Shown: piece after piece, positions 1 through 9,098 of the stretch
Layout of the letters: each line of letters opens with the position of its first letter
Position numbering within the stretch: position 1 is the first letter of the stretch
Assembly (NCBI RefSeq): GCF_011758805.1
Contig: NZ_JAANOW010000002.1
Span: 124,001 to 188,000, forward strand
Source: Mycolicibacterium fluoranthenivorans
Lineage (GTDB): Bacteria > Actinomycetota > Actinomycetes > Mycobacteriales > Mycobacteriaceae
Direction: 5' to 3'
Length of the DNA: 64,000 nt
Position numbers and translations under genes: made by a program
Notes under the pieces: model-generated
Told to the model about the DNA's origin: nothing
Databases searched by the model: none
Seen by the model: the letters and a program-made list of their open reading frames with translations, nothing else

Positions 1-1
1 C

Positions 2-925
2 ACCATGTGGGAAGAAGCGCTGGAGGTGTCCATCCGCTGTATGACCGAGGCGCCGTTCACCGGATTCAAGGGCGAGCACGTCGAGATGCCGGCCCGCAAT
101 GTCATCCCGAAGCCGCTGCAGAGCCCGCACCCACCGGTGTGGGTGGCGTGCACGCGCCCGTCGTCGGTGCAGATGGCCGCCCAGAAGGCCATCGGCGCAC
201 TGAGTTTCGCCTATACCGGGCCCGAAGCGCTCAAGGACCGGGTGGACGGCTACTACCAGGAATTCGAAGAGCAGGGCGCGCCGGTCACCCCGGCCATCAA
301 TCCCAATATCCTGGCCATCGGCGGTGACCTCTCGATGATGGTGGCCCGAACCGATGAAGAGGCGCTCCAGCGACTCGGTACCGGCGGCGGGTTCTTCTCC
401 TTCGGCATCATGCACTACTACCTGACCGGTATGCACACCCCGGGACGGACCGGTGTGTGGGACCTCTACCAGGAGGCGGTCAAGGAAGACCCGACGCTGG
501 CCTACGGTCCGGGCCGCGGCGCCATCGGTTCGCCGGACACGGTGCGGGAGTTCCTGCGCGGCTACGAGGCCAGCGGCGTCGACGAGATCATCCTGCTGAT
601 GAACCCGCGCAGCCACGAGGGCACCATGGAATCCATCGAGATCATGGGCAAGGAGATCCTGCCCGAGTTCATCGAGCGTGACCAGTCGGCGGTGGCCGCC
701 AAGGCCAAGCGGCTGGCGCCGGTCATCGAGAAGGTCGAGGCGCGCCGGCAGCCCTCCGATGCTCCGCTGTTCGACGAGACCTACTCCTTCGGCGGTCTGC
801 CCACCGGCCGCGGTGGAAAGTTCACCGCCGGTGAGATTCCCGAGGCCATGGCCGAGATCAACGAGGGCCGCGTGAAGGCCGCTCAGCTGGAGAAGGAACA
901 GCGCGAGGCAAGCAAGGAGAGATGA
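2..925 (+). CDS. LLM-class flavin-dependent oxidoreductase, C-terminal part (5' end outside window)
   Basis: The reading frame is open to the left edge, so this is the C-terminal ~307 residues of a luciferase-like monooxygenase; the family is usually 340-400 aa. It shows the family's TIM-barrel late region, with a PPVWVACTRPSS segment and a GxGRGAIGSPDTV phosphate/flavin-binding-like stretch near residues 170-180. Such enzymes use reduced flavin supplied by a partner reductase to oxygenate or oxidise small organic substrates in the cytosol. The stop overlaps the next start (ATGA), so it heads or continues a catabolic operon. The exact substrate cannot be inferred. The ATG at position 5 is probably internal. 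Confidence 0.85.
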   Translation, partial: TMWEEALEVSIRCMTEAPFTGFKGEHVEMPARNVIPKPLQSPHPPVWVACTRPSSVQMAAQKAIGALSFAYTGPEALKDRVDGYYQEFEEQGAPVTPAINPNILAIGGDLSMMVARTDEEALQRLGTGGGFFSFGIMHYYLTGMHTPGRTGVWDLYQEAVKEDPTLAYGPGRGAIGSPDTVREFLRGYEASGVDEIILLMNPRSHEGTMESIEIMGKEILPEFIERDQSAVAAKAKRLAPVIEKVEARRQPSDAPLFDETYSFGGLPTGRGGKFTAGEIPEAMAEINEGRVKAAQLEKEQREASKER

Positions 926-1758
926 CCGACGAACGCTGGCGTTATGACGGTCGCCGGGTGGTGGTGACGGGATGCGCATCGGGTATCGGCGCGCATCTCG
1001 CCGCACAACTGGCCGATCTCGGCGCACGTGTCACCGGGCTCGATCTACGCCCACCGCAGACCGAGCCGGCGCAGTTCATCAAGGTGGACTTCGCCGACGC
1101 CGCGTCCATCGATGCCGCGGTCGCGGCGATCGACGGTCCCGTCGACGCGTTGTTCAATGTCGCCGGGGTGTCCTCGGGTATCGGCAAACCGCTGCTGGTC
1201 GTCACCATCAACTTCCTCGGGATGCGCCATTTCACTGAAGGGCTGATTCCGCAGCTGCCGGCGGGGGCGGCGATCGCCAACGTCTCGTCGCTGGCCGCCG
1301 CCGACTACCTGGCCAACACCGCGGTGACGGCGGGCCTGTTGGCGACCACCTCGATGGCCGACGGCATCGAGTGGTGCCGCCGCAATCCGCAGGCGCTGGC
1401 CGACGGTGGCTACCGGCTGTCCAAGGAGGCGATCATCCTGTACGGCATGAGTCGGGCACTTGCCTTGGGGGAGAGGGGCATCCGGATCAACTGCACCGGA
1501 CCCGGCGTGACCGAGACGCCGATTCTGGACCAGTTGCGCGGTGCTTACGGACCGGACTATCTGGATTCGTTCCCCACGCTGCTGGGCCACGTGTGCGGTC
1601 CGGACGAGCAGGCGTCGGTGCTGGCCTTCCTCAACAGCCCAGCGGCAAGCTACATTTCGGGACAGGTGATCTGGGTGGACGGCGGCACCGTCGCAGGCCG
1701 GATCGCAGCGACCCTGCCGTCGGAGACGGCATATGAGGCCCGGGAAGGAACCCTCTGA
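922..1758 (+). CDS. SDR-family NAD(P)-dependent alcohol dehydrogenase (coniferyl-alcohol / 3-alpha-HSD-like)
   Basis: 278-aa classical short-chain dehydrogenase. The TGCASGIG cofactor motif is at residues 16-23, the catalytic Ser near 122-123, and the YRLSK active-site motif at Tyr164/Lys168. The unusually long segment between the catalytic Ser and Tyr and the ISGQVIWVDGG C-terminus resemble the coniferyl-alcohol dehydrogenase / 3-alpha-hydroxysteroid dehydrogenase branch (family knowledge). It overlaps the LLM oxidoreductase by 4 nt and abuts the cyclase-family gene, so all are likely co-transcribed. The expected role is oxidation of an alcohol or ketone intermediate; the substrate is unknown. 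Confidence 0.88.
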   Translation: MTDERWRYDGRRVVVTGCASGIGAHLAAQLADLGARVTGLDLRPPQTEPAQFIKVDFADAASIDAAVAAIDGPVDALFNVAGVSSGIGKPLLVVTINFLGMRHFTEGLIPQLPAGAAIANVSSLAAADYLANTAVTAGLLATTSMADGIEWCRRNPQALADGGYRLSKEAIILYGMSRALALGERGIRINCTGPGVTETPILDQLRGAYGPDYLDSFPTLLGHVCGPDEQASVLAFLNSPAASYISGQVIWVDGGTVAGRIAATLPSETAYEAREGTL

Positions 1759-2754
1759 ATGTCCACCATGAAGGATTTCCGCCGGGTCGCCGATGAGGTG
1801 CGCAACTGGGGCCGCTGGGGGGACGATGACGAACTCGGCACGCTGAATCTGATCACCGCCGACAAGGTTGCCGAGGCGGCGTCGCTGGTGAGGCAGGGCA
1901 AGGTGATCTCCCTCGGCGGAGATTTCGGGTCGAACGGCCCGCAGGGGGCCTTCAAGTTCCGCTTCAACCCGATCCACGTCATGACCGTCGACGGTGGTGA
2001 CGCCGAGACGCTGGTCAAATACGCACCGGAATGGGCACGCAAATCCGTTGCCCAGGAGCTCAGTTCGTTCTTCGTCGACAATATCTTCCGCTTCAACGAC
2101 GATATGATCACCATGTCGCTGCAGGCCGCCACCCAGTGGGACGCGCTATCGCACGTGTACTACGAGGACAAGCTCTACAACGGCTTCCCGGCGGACTCGG
2201 TGACCAGTTTCGGGGCCTACCGCTGCGGTATCGAGAAGGTGGACGGCAAGGGCATCGTGTCGCGCGGTGTGCTGCTCGACGTGGTCGCCCACCGCGGTGA
2301 AGAGGTGTTCTGCGAACCCGGCAGGCCGATCACACCGGCCGAACTCGACGATATCGCGGCCGAACAGGGTGTGCAGATCGGACGCGGCGACATCGTGGTG
2401 GTGCACACCGGATGGTGGACGCGATTCCTGTCCGCCGGCGACGGGCACGAGGCCGGCGCCGGCCTGCACTGGACGTGCGCCTCATGGCTGCACGATCGCG
2501 AGGTCGCGGCCGTCGCCTCCGACAACCTGATGGTCGAGGATCCGGACCCGGCCAATGGTGTGGAGGGCACCTTCCTGCCGATGCACATGCTGTGCCTGCG
2601 CGATATGGGTTTGATGCTCGGCGAGTACTGGGATCTGACCGGGCTGGCCGCCGATTGCCGCGCCGACGGGGTGTACGAATTCCAGCTGATCGCACCCCCG
2701 CTGAAGGTGGTCGGCGCGGTCGGTGCGCCCGTCAGCCCGATAGCGATCAAATGA
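1759..2754 (+). CDS. Cyclase-family (PF04199) hydrolase
   Basis: 331 aa, with the start directly after the preceding stop. It has the cyclase/kynurenine-formamidase fold signature around residues 122-132 (QAATQWDALSH) and a GDIVVVHTGWW segment later. In characterised family members the motif is HxGTHxDxPxH with metal-binding histidines; here the first two His positions are Gln, while Asp128 and His132 remain. It is therefore a divergent subfamily, possibly with a different metal site. Members hydrolyse amide, ester or cyclic ketone bonds. Its place between an SDR and an alpha/beta hydrolase suggests ring opening of an oxidised cyclic intermediate (inference). Confidence 0.8.
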   Translation: MSTMKDFRRVADEVRNWGRWGDDDELGTLNLITADKVAEAASLVRQGKVISLGGDFGSNGPQGAFKFRFNPIHVMTVDGGDAETLVKYAPEWARKSVAQELSSFFVDNIFRFNDDMITMSLQAATQWDALSHVYYEDKLYNGFPADSVTSFGAYRCGIEKVDGKGIVSRGVLLDVVAHRGEEVFCEPGRPITPAELDDIAAEQGVQIGRGDIVVVHTGWWTRFLSAGDGHEAGAGLHWTCASWLHDREVAAVASDNLMVEDPDPANGVEGTFLPMHMLCLRDMGLMLGEYWDLTGLAADCRADGVYEFQLIAPPLKVVGAVGAPVSPIAIK

Positions 2755-3575
2755 ACGTCGTGCGCAAGACCATTGCCGTCGACGGCCTGACGACCGGCTA
2801 CCTGGAAGCGGGGTCCGGCGATCCTGTCGTGCTGCTGCACGGCGGTGAGTTCGGTGCCGGCGCCGAACTCGGCTGGGAGCGGAACATCGCCGCGCTGGCC
2901 GAGCATTACCGGGTGCTCGCGCCCGACATGCTGGGCTTCGGCGAGTCGGCCAAGGTCATCGATTTCACCGATGGCCGCGGCCTGCGGATCCGGCACATCG
3001 CCCGGTTCTGCGAGGTGCTCGGGATCGGCTCGGCGCACTTCGTCGGGAACTCGATGGGTGCGATCAACCTGCTCGTGGACACCACATCGGAGAATCCCGT
3101 GCTCCCGGTCCGCAGCCTGGTGGCGATCTGCGGGGGCGGTGACATCCAGCGCAACGCGCACACCGACGCGCTCTACGACTATGACGCGACGCCGGAGGCG
3201 ATGCGCCGCATCGTGACCGCGTTGTTCTTCGATCCGTCCTACCCCGCCGACGAGGCGTACGTGCGGCGGCGGTACGAATCCAGCATCGCCCCGGGTGCGT
3301 GGGAATCGTTGGCGGCCGCCCGGTTTCGCAGGCCGGGCCTGGAGGCGCCGTCCACACCGTCATCGCAGCGTGCCTACGCACGCATCGCGGTGCCCGTGTT
3401 GATGGTCGAGGGCGCCCGCGACAAGCTGCTGAGGCCCGGATGGGCCGCCGAGATCGCCGCCCAGATTCCCGACGGCCGCTCGGCCGTGGTGGACGGCGCC
3501 GGACACTGCCCGCAGATCGAGCAGCCCGAGGCGCTCAACCGGGTCGTGCTGAACTTCCTGAAAGAGGTCGGATGA
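2751..3575 (+). CDS. Alpha/beta hydrolase (C-C bond hydrolase-like)
   Basis: 274 aa. The start is set by the ATGA overlap with the cyclase gene rather than by the longer open frame. It shows the HGG oxyanion region at 30-32, the nucleophile elbow GNSMG with Ser101, an acid in GARDKLL and a catalytic His in GAGHCPQ. The length and the late His-Pro-Gln context fit meta-cleavage-product hydrolases and related esterases of the MhpC/BphD group, but no extradiol dioxygenase sits in this operon, so an esterase, lactonase or beta-diketone hydrolase role is equally possible. It overlaps the next gene by 4 nt. Confidence 0.85.
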   Translation: MNVVRKTIAVDGLTTGYLEAGSGDPVVLLHGGEFGAGAELGWERNIAALAEHYRVLAPDMLGFGESAKVIDFTDGRGLRIRHIARFCEVLGIGSAHFVGNSMGAINLLVDTTSENPVLPVRSLVAICGGGDIQRNAHTDALYDYDATPEAMRRIVTALFFDPSYPADEAYVRRRYESSIAPGAWESLAAARFRRPGLEAPSTPSSQRAYARIAVPVLMVEGARDKLLRPGWAAEIAAQIPDGRSAVVDGAGHCPQIEQPEALNRVVLNFLKEVG

Positions 3576-4381
3576 GTAGCGAATTGGACGGCAAGGTCGC
3601 CGTCATCACCGGTGGCGCGGGTGGACTCGGCGCGGGTCTGGTCCGGCGGTTCGCCGCGGAAGGCGCCAAGGTGGTGTTCGGCGATGTCGACGAACGGGGC
3701 GGTGCGGCGCTGGCGGCCGAGATCGGCCCGAACGCGGTATTCCTGCGCACCGACGTCACCGATATCGAGCAGATCGGCGCGCTGGTGGACACCGCGGTGC
3801 AGAGATTCGGCGGACTTCACGTGATGGTCAACAACGCCGGGGTGTCGGGCACCATGCACCGCCGCTTCCTCGACGATGATCTCGCCGATTTCGACACCGT
3901 GATGCGCATCAACCTGCGGGCGGTGATGGCCGGTACCCGCGACGCCGCCCGCCATATGGTCGAACACGGTGGTGGGTCGATCATCAACCTGACCTCGATC
4001 GGCGGGATCCAGGCCGGCGGGGGAGTGCAGACCTACCGGGCCTCCAAGGCCGCGGTCATCCAGTTCACCAAATCGGTCGCGATCGAGTTGGCGTACTACG
4101 AGATTCGGGTGAACGCGATCGCGCCGGGCAATATCCGGACGGCCATTGTGGCCAAATCGGCCTCGGCCGAGGATCGCGGGCGCGTGGCGGAGTTCGAGGA
4201 GAAGATCCGTGAACAGATGCGCCAGGACCGGCCGCTCAAGCGCGAGGGCACCGTCGACGACGTCGCCGAAGCCGCGTTGTACTTCGCCACCGACAGGTCG
4301 CGCTATGTCACCGGCACGGTACTGCCGATCGACGGCGGCACGGTCGCGGGCAAGGTCATCGTGCGTAAGGAGAAGACCTGA
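3572..4381 (+). CDS. SDR-family oxidoreductase
   Basis: 269-aa classical SDR: TGGAGGLG at 13-20, NNAG at 87-90, catalytic Ser142, Tyr155 and Lys159, and a C-terminal VLPIDGGT motif. Resembles cyclohexanol / 3-hydroxyacyl type dehydrogenases. It is the last gene of the left-edge operon, followed by a 9-bp hairpin and then the TetR promoter. It probably interconverts an alcohol and a ketone in the same pathway as the upstream LLM oxidoreductase, SDR and hydrolases. Confidence 0.87.
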   Translation: MSSELDGKVAVITGGAGGLGAGLVRRFAAEGAKVVFGDVDERGGAALAAEIGPNAVFLRTDVTDIEQIGALVDTAVQRFGGLHVMVNNAGVSGTMHRRFLDDDLADFDTVMRINLRAVMAGTRDAARHMVEHGGGSIINLTSIGGIQAGGGVQTYRASKAAVIQFTKSVAIELAYYEIRVNAIAPGNIRTAIVAKSASAEDRGRVAEFEEKIREQMRQDRPLKREGTVDDVAEAALYFATDRSRYVTGTVLPIDGGTVAGKVIVRKEKT

Positions 4382-4421
4382 CGCCGAGATCGACGTTCGG
4401 TCGGCATGTTCTCGCACTTCG

Positions 4422-4445
4422 CCGCCCAAACGTGCATTTGGGCGG
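4422..4445. repeat. Perfect 9-bp inverted repeat between operons
   Basis: CCGCCCAAA / TTTGGGCGG arms enclose a 6-nt loop. It lies 40 nt after the SDR stop and before the TetR promoter. No T-tract follows, so it is not a classical intrinsic terminator, though actinobacterial terminators often lack one. It could end the upstream operon or be an intergenic repeat. Confidence 0.6.
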
Positions 4446-4460
4446 GAGGGATGCGGCTTT

Positions 4461-4478
4461 AAATCAATCGCTTGACTT
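4461..4478. promoter_or_regulatory. Putative TetR operator upstream of the 4495 regulator
   Basis: AAATCAATCGCTTGACTT is an inverted repeat (AA[A/G]TCAA arms around TCGC, one mismatch). It sits 17 nt upstream of the TTG start and just before the AGGAGA ribosome-binding site, a position suited to autoregulation by the TetR protein encoded downstream. The assignment is inferred from position and symmetry. Confidence 0.5.
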
Positions 4479-4494
4479 AATTACAGGAGAGGCG

Positions 4495-5172
4495 TTGACT
4501 GTAACGGTGACGGCAGCGAGATCACTGCGCACCGAGCGTGCCAGTGGCACCCGGGAGGCGATCCTGGTCGCCGCGGAACGGCTCTACGCCGAGCACGGTG
4601 TGTTCGCGGTATCCAATCGGCAGGTCAGTGAGGCTGCGGGACAAGGTAATAACGCCGCGGTCGGATATCACTTCGGCGCCAAAGTGGACCTGGTGCGCGC
4701 CATCGAGCAGAAGCACCGGCAGCCGATAGAGATGCTGCGGGAGCGGATGATCGAGGCGGTGGCCGGCTCCGACGATCTGCGTGACTGGGTGGCCTGCCTG
4801 GTCTGCCCGCTGACCGATCATCTCGCCGAACTCGGCAACCCGACCTGGTATGCGCGGTTCGCCGCCCAGGCCATGACCGACCCGGAGTACCACACCATCG
4901 TGGTCAAGGACGCGTTGAGCTCCTCCTCGCTGGTGCAGGTCATCGACCGGATCAACCAGTGCCTGCCCGAGCTGCCCGCCGAGGTGCGATTCGAACGCAA
5001 CGTCATGGCCCGCAACCTGTTGATGCACAGCTGTGCCGACCGGGAGCGGGCGCTGGCCACCGGTGGTGCGGTGGTGAGCGGACGGTCCTGGAGTGCCGCC
5101 GGCGCCGGACTGATCGACGCGATCGTGGGCCTGTGGCGGGCGCCGGTCACCGAGATCGGGGGGCTGGCGTGA
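4495..5172 (+). CDS. TetR-family transcriptional regulator
   Basis: 225 aa from the TTG at 4495, chosen because an AGGAGA Shine-Dalgarno ends 4 nt upstream; GTG at 4507 is the alternative. The N-terminal HTH (TREAILVAAERLYAEHG, then QVSEAAGQGNNAAVGYHFG) is typical. The ligand domain contains YHFGAK and PTWYARFAAQ segments seen in regulators of mycobacterial catabolic clusters. It overlaps the ferredoxin gene by GTGA and so is co-transcribed with the ferredoxin/P450 genes it probably represses. Confidence 0.85.
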   Translation: MTVTVTAARSLRTERASGTREAILVAAERLYAEHGVFAVSNRQVSEAAGQGNNAAVGYHFGAKVDLVRAIEQKHRQPIEMLRERMIEAVAGSDDLRDWVACLVCPLTDHLAELGNPTWYARFAAQAMTDPEYHTIVVKDALSSSSLVQVIDRINQCLPELPAEVRFERNVMARNLLMHSCADRERALATGGAVVSGRSWSAAGAGLIDAIVGLWRAPVTEIGGLA

Positions 5173-5363
5173 AAATCGCTGTCGACCAAGACAAGTGCGT
5201 GTCCTCGGGGCAGTGCGTACTCAACGCGATGGAGTTGTTCGACCAGCGCGACGAAGACGGTGTGGTGGAACTGCTCGAACCCGAGCCGAGCCCAGACCAG
5301 TTCGACAATGCCCGCCGCGCCGCAGCGGCCTGCCCAGCCCTGGCCATCGCTATTCAAGACTGA
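5169..5363 (+). CDS. Ferredoxin (3Fe-4S type) partner of P450
   Basis: 64 aa from the GTG overlapping the TetR stop. Cysteines at C10 (CVSSGQC, C-x5-C) and C16 plus C55 followed by Pro match the three-cysteine [3Fe-4S] ferredoxins that feed electrons to actinobacterial P450s. The P450 starts 16 nt downstream, so it is the obvious partner; the ferredoxin reductase must lie elsewhere. Confidence 0.9.
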   Translation: MKIAVDQDKCVSSGQCVLNAMELFDQRDEDGVVELLEPEPSPDQFDNARRAAAACPALAIAIQD

Positions 5364-5379
5364 GGAACGAGACCACTAC

Positions 5380-6597
5380 ATGTCTGAGACGCTGACAGAA
5401 GTCGACATTCCGGACTACCCGATGGAGCGCGACCTGCGGTGCCCGTTCGCGCCACCGCCGCAGATGCTCGGCAATGCCAAGGGCCTCACCCGGGTGAAGA
5501 TCTGGAACGGCACCACGCCCTGGCTGATCACCGGGCACGACGAGGCCCGCGCCTTGTTCGCCGATGCCCGGGTCAGTGTCGACGACCGGCGGGAGGGCTT
5601 TCCGCATTGGAACGAGCACATGCTCGCCACCGTCGACAAGCGGCCGCGCTCGGTGTTCACCGCCGATGCCGAGGAGCACACCCGGTTCCGCAGGATGCTC
5701 TCCAAGCCCTTCACGTTCCGCCGCGTCGAGGGCCTGCGGCCGATCATCCAGAAGATCACCGACGAGTGCATCGACGAGATCCTGGCCGGCCCGCAGCCCG
5801 CCGATCTCGTCGACAAACTGGCGCTGCCGGTACCGACGGTCGTGATCAGCGAGATGCTCGGAGTTCCCTACGAGGACCACGAGTTCTTCCAGGAGCACGC
5901 CAACGCCGGCCTGGCCCGGTACGCCGCGGCGGACGCCATGCAGAAGGGCGCGATGAGCCTGCACCAGTACCTGATCAACTTGATCGAGAAGAAGCAGGCC
6001 GATCCCGCCGAGGACGCGGTGTCGGATCTGGCCGAACGGGTGACCGCCGGCGAGATCAGCGTGAAGGAGGCCGCCCAGCTGGGTACCGGTCTGCTGATCG
6101 CCGGGCACGAGACCACCGCCAATGTGATCGGCATCGGCATCCTCGCGCTGCTGGAGAATCCGGAGCAGGCCGACTTCCTGCGCAATGCCGAGGATCCCAA
6201 GGTCATCGCCAACGCGTGCGAGGAGCTGATGCGCTACCTGTCGATCATCCAGAACGGACAGCGCCGCATCGCCATCGAGGATATCGAGATCGGCGGTGAA
6301 ACCATCCGGGCCGGCGAGGGCATCATCATCGACCTGGCGCCGGCCAACTGGGACGCCAAGGCCTACCCCGAACCCGACAAGCTGGACTTGAGCCGCGACG
6401 CCGGGCAGCAACTCGGCTTCGGGTACGGGCGGCACCAGTGCGTCGGCCAGCAACTGGCACGCGCCGAACTGCAGATCGTCTTCCACACCCTGCTGCGCAG
6501 GATTCCCACCCTGCGTCTGGCCATCCCGTTCGACGAGGTGCCCTTCAAACACGATCGACTCGCCTACGGCGTCTACGAACTTCCCGTCACCTGGTGA
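5380..6597 (+). CDS. Cytochrome P450
   Basis: 405 aa from the ATG that follows the ferredoxin stop by 16 nt; the longer open frame would run through the ferredoxin gene. I-helix AGHETT is at 241-246, the EELMR (ExxR) motif near 281-285, and the haem-binding FGYGRHQCVG at 347-356 with axial Cys354. Soluble class I bacterial P450, dependent on the neighbouring ferredoxin. It likely hydroxylates the substrate of this operon. The CYP family cannot be assigned by eye. Confidence 0.95.
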   Translation: MSETLTEVDIPDYPMERDLRCPFAPPPQMLGNAKGLTRVKIWNGTTPWLITGHDEARALFADARVSVDDRREGFPHWNEHMLATVDKRPRSVFTADAEEHTRFRRMLSKPFTFRRVEGLRPIIQKITDECIDEILAGPQPADLVDKLALPVPTVVISEMLGVPYEDHEFFQEHANAGLARYAAADAMQKGAMSLHQYLINLIEKKQADPAEDAVSDLAERVTAGEISVKEAAQLGTGLLIAGHETTANVIGIGILALLENPEQADFLRNAEDPKVIANACEELMRYLSIIQNGQRRIAIEDIEIGGETIRAGEGIIIDLAPANWDAKAYPEPDKLDLSRDAGQQLGFGYGRHQCVGQQLARAELQIVFHTLLRRIPTLRLAIPFDEVPFKHDRLAYGVYELPVTW

Positions 6598-6631
6598 CAT
6601 CTGCTCTACAGTCCCGATTGGAGTCACACCG

Positions 6632-7798
6632 ATGTCTGCTCTGAGCACCACCCTCTATCCGCCCGAAGGCTTTGGGGCGCCGAAGAATCGGCGCGGCCAT
6701 GCCGGCGGGAATCTCGGGCTGCCCGCCGGCACCGAGATCTTCTCGGCCGACAACCACATCTCGGTGGCCGATGACATCTTCTACGAGCGCTTCCCCGAGG
6801 ACCTCAAGGGTGCCGCACCCCGCATCTGGTACGAGGACGGCGCCTACATGGTGGGCATGAAGGGTAAGGCCTGGACCGGCGGTGACTTCGGCCGGGTGCT
6901 CATGCAGTACGACGATCTGGCGGGCGCCGCCACCAACAACATCGCCGCACGTATCCGCGAGCTCCGCGAGGACGGTATCGACCGGGAGCTGGCGTTCCCC
7001 AACGCCGTGCTGGCCCTGTTCCACTACCCGGACAAGGGAATTCGGGAGCGGGTGTTCCGCATCTACAACGAGGTGATGGCCGAACTGCAGGAGTCCAGCG
7101 ACGGTCACTTCTACGGTGTCGGTCTGATCAACTGGTGGGACCCCGCCGGAACACGGTCCACCCTCGAACAGCTCAAGTCGCTGGGACTCAAGACCTTCCT
7201 GTTGCCGCTCAACCCCGGCAAGGACGACGAGGGCAACATCTACGACTACGGCAGCACCGAGATGGACGCCGTCTGGGACGAGATCGAGGCCGCCGGTCTG
7301 CCGGTCAGCCATCACATCGGCGAGACGCCACCCAAGACGCCCTGCCAGAACAACAGCGTCGTCGTCGGCATGATGGTCAACGTCGACTCGTTCCGCGAGC
7401 AGTTCGCGAAGTACGTGTTCTCCGGCATCCTGGACCGTCACCCGTCGCTGAAACTCGGGTGGTTCGAGGGCGGTATCGCCTGGGTGCCCACCGCACTGCA
7501 GGATGCCGAGCACATGCTGGCCTCCTACCGGCACATGTTCAACCACGAACTGCAGCATCCGGTGCGGTACTACTGGGACCACCACATGAGCGCATCGTTC
7601 ATGGTGGATCCGTTGGGACTGCGGTTGATCGACGAGATCGGCGTGGACAACGTGATGTGGTCCAGCGACTACCCCCACAACGAATCCACCTTCGGCTACT
7701 CGGAGAAGTCACTGGCGACGGTGGTGGAGGCGGTAGGTCCGGAGAACGCCGTCAAGATCGTCAGCACCAACATCCAGAAGTTCCTGGGGCTGGTGTGA
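6632..7798 (+). CDS. Amidohydrolase family protein (amidohydrolase-2 type)
   Basis: 388 aa. An N-terminal DNH (residues 40-42) stands where the family has DxH; further metal-ligand candidates are in SHHIGE and SSDYPHNES. This branch (ACMSD / isoorotate-decarboxylase relatives) often accompanies P450 and CoA-ester genes in mycobacterial catabolic clusters and can be hydrolytic or decarboxylating. It starts 34 nt after the P450 with a short GGAG ribosome site. A second relative occurs at 22240. Confidence 0.85.
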   Translation: MSALSTTLYPPEGFGAPKNRRGHAGGNLGLPAGTEIFSADNHISVADDIFYERFPEDLKGAAPRIWYEDGAYMVGMKGKAWTGGDFGRVLMQYDDLAGAATNNIAARIRELREDGIDRELAFPNAVLALFHYPDKGIRERVFRIYNEVMAELQESSDGHFYGVGLINWWDPAGTRSTLEQLKSLGLKTFLLPLNPGKDDEGNIYDYGSTEMDAVWDEIEAAGLPVSHHIGETPPKTPCQNNSVVVGMMVNVDSFREQFAKYVFSGILDRHPSLKLGWFEGGIAWVPTALQDAEHMLASYRHMFNHELQHPVRYYWDHHMSASFMVDPLGLRLIDEIGVDNVMWSSDYPHNESTFGYSEKSLATVVEAVGPENAVKIVSTNIQKFLGLV

Positions 7799-7829
7799 CG
7801 ACGTCAGCGAGCAGCGGAGCGGATCGCGC

Positions 7830-9098
7830 ATGAGCACTGTCACTCAGTCCGGCGTCACCCAGATCGCCCGGACCGGGTACTCGTGGCTCGACATCCCCGC
7901 GGAGCCCGACTTCACCCGGATGCGCAGGGAGGTCAGTGCGCGCCTGCAGGCCGCGATGGCCGATCAGGGGGTGGATGCGCTGGTCCTGCTGGGCAACGGG
8001 AGCGTCATGTACGCCACCGGCATCGCGTGGCCGCTGGCCGACGCCGGGCTGTCGCATGTCGAGCGGCCCGTGGCGGTCGTGCTGGCGGGCGACGAGTACC
8101 CGCACCTGTTCCTGCCGTTCCGCGAAGGGGCGGCCATGGAATCAGAGCTGCCCGCCGACCATCTGCATGGGCCGGTCTACCTCGAATTCGACGAGGGGGT
8201 GGCCGAATTCGCGAAGATCCTGACCGCTCTGGTACCCGCCGGCGCCACGATCGCGACCGACGAGCTGACCGGGGCGATGCGGCGGGCCGGCACTGCGCTG
8301 TTCCCCGTCGCGCCGGTGGACGCCGCCCCGGTGGTCGGCGCGGCGAAACTGGTCAAGACCATCGACCAGATCGCCTGCCTGCAGCGGGCCTGCCAGATCA
8401 CCGAACAGGCCGTGTCCGAGATCCAGAAGTCGCTGGTACCCGGGGTGCGCCAAATCGACCTGTCCGCCGAATTCGTCCGCCGCACTTTCGAACTCGGCGC
8501 CACGACCAATATGTTCGACTCGATCTGGCAGGTGATGCCCGCGTCCCGGGCCGAAGGCACCTGGACCACCACCGGTGATCTGGCGTTGCCCCTGCTGACC
8601 ACCGAACGCGAACTGCAGCAGGGCGACGTGCTGTGGACCGATGTGTCCATCTCCTACCACGGCTACTGCTCCGACCACGGGCGCACCTGGATCGTCGGAC
8701 AGGATCCGACGGCGGCTCAGCAGAGGCAGTTCGACACCTGGAGCCGGATCGTCGACGCGGTGCTCTCGGTGACGAGGGCCGGTGCCACCTGCGGTGATCT
8801 CGGCCGTGCGGCGATCGAGGCCAACGGCGGCACCCCGCCGTGGCTGCCGCACTTCTACCTTGGCCACGGTATCGGCGCGAATGCGGCCGAAATGCCGATG
8901 ATCGGCACGGATCTCGGCCAGGCTTGGGATGACAACTTCGTCTTCCCGGAGGGAATGTTGCTCGTGTTCGAGCCGGTGGTGTGGGAGGACGGGACCGGCG
9001 GCTACCGCGGCGAGGAGATCGTGGTGGTCACCGAGGGCGGCTGGATGCCGCTGACCGCATATCCGTACGACCCCTATGAGGTGCCCAGTGGGAATTGA
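7830..9098 (+). CDS. M24-family (Xaa-Pro aminopeptidase/creatinase fold) metalloprotein, intact metal site
   Basis: 422 aa. Creatinase-like N-terminal domain, then a pita-bread domain with a full set of metal ligands: Asp271, Asp282 (in GYCSDHGRTW), His346 (GHGIG), Glu381 (FEP) and Glu396. It should therefore bind two metals and cleave an amide or peptide-like bond. It overlaps the next gene, which has the same fold but lost its ligands. In a catabolic operon an amide-hydrolysing role on a small molecule is more likely than protein turnover (inference). Confidence 0.88.
   Translation: MSTVTQSGVTQIARTGYSWLDIPAEPDFTRMRREVSARLQAAMADQGVDALVLLGNGSVMYATGIAWPLADAGLSHVERPVAVVLAGDEYPHLFLPFREGAAMESELPADHLHGPVYLEFDEGVAEFAKILTALVPAGATIATDELTGAMRRAGTALFPVAPVDAAPVVGAAKLVKTIDQIACLQRACQITEQAVSEIQKSLVPGVRQIDLSAEFVRRTFELGATTNMFDSIWQVMPASRAEGTWTTTGDLALPLLTTERELQQGDVLWTDVSISYHGYCSDHGRTWIVGQDPTAAQQRQFDTWSRIVDAVLSVTRAGATCGDLGRAAIEANGGTPPWLPHFYLGHGIGANAAEMPMIGTDLGQAWDDNFVFPEGMLLVFEPVVWEDGTGGYRGEEIVVVTEGGWMPLTAYPYDPYEVPSGN

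Noticed and set aside
2412..2750. Longer N-terminus for the alpha/beta hydrolase
   Set aside because: The upstream part overlaps the cyclase gene in another frame and is Arg-rich; the ATGA overlap start gives a normal family length.
4422..4445. Hairpin as intrinsic terminator
   Set aside because: There is no T-tract after the stem; it is listed only as an inverted repeat.
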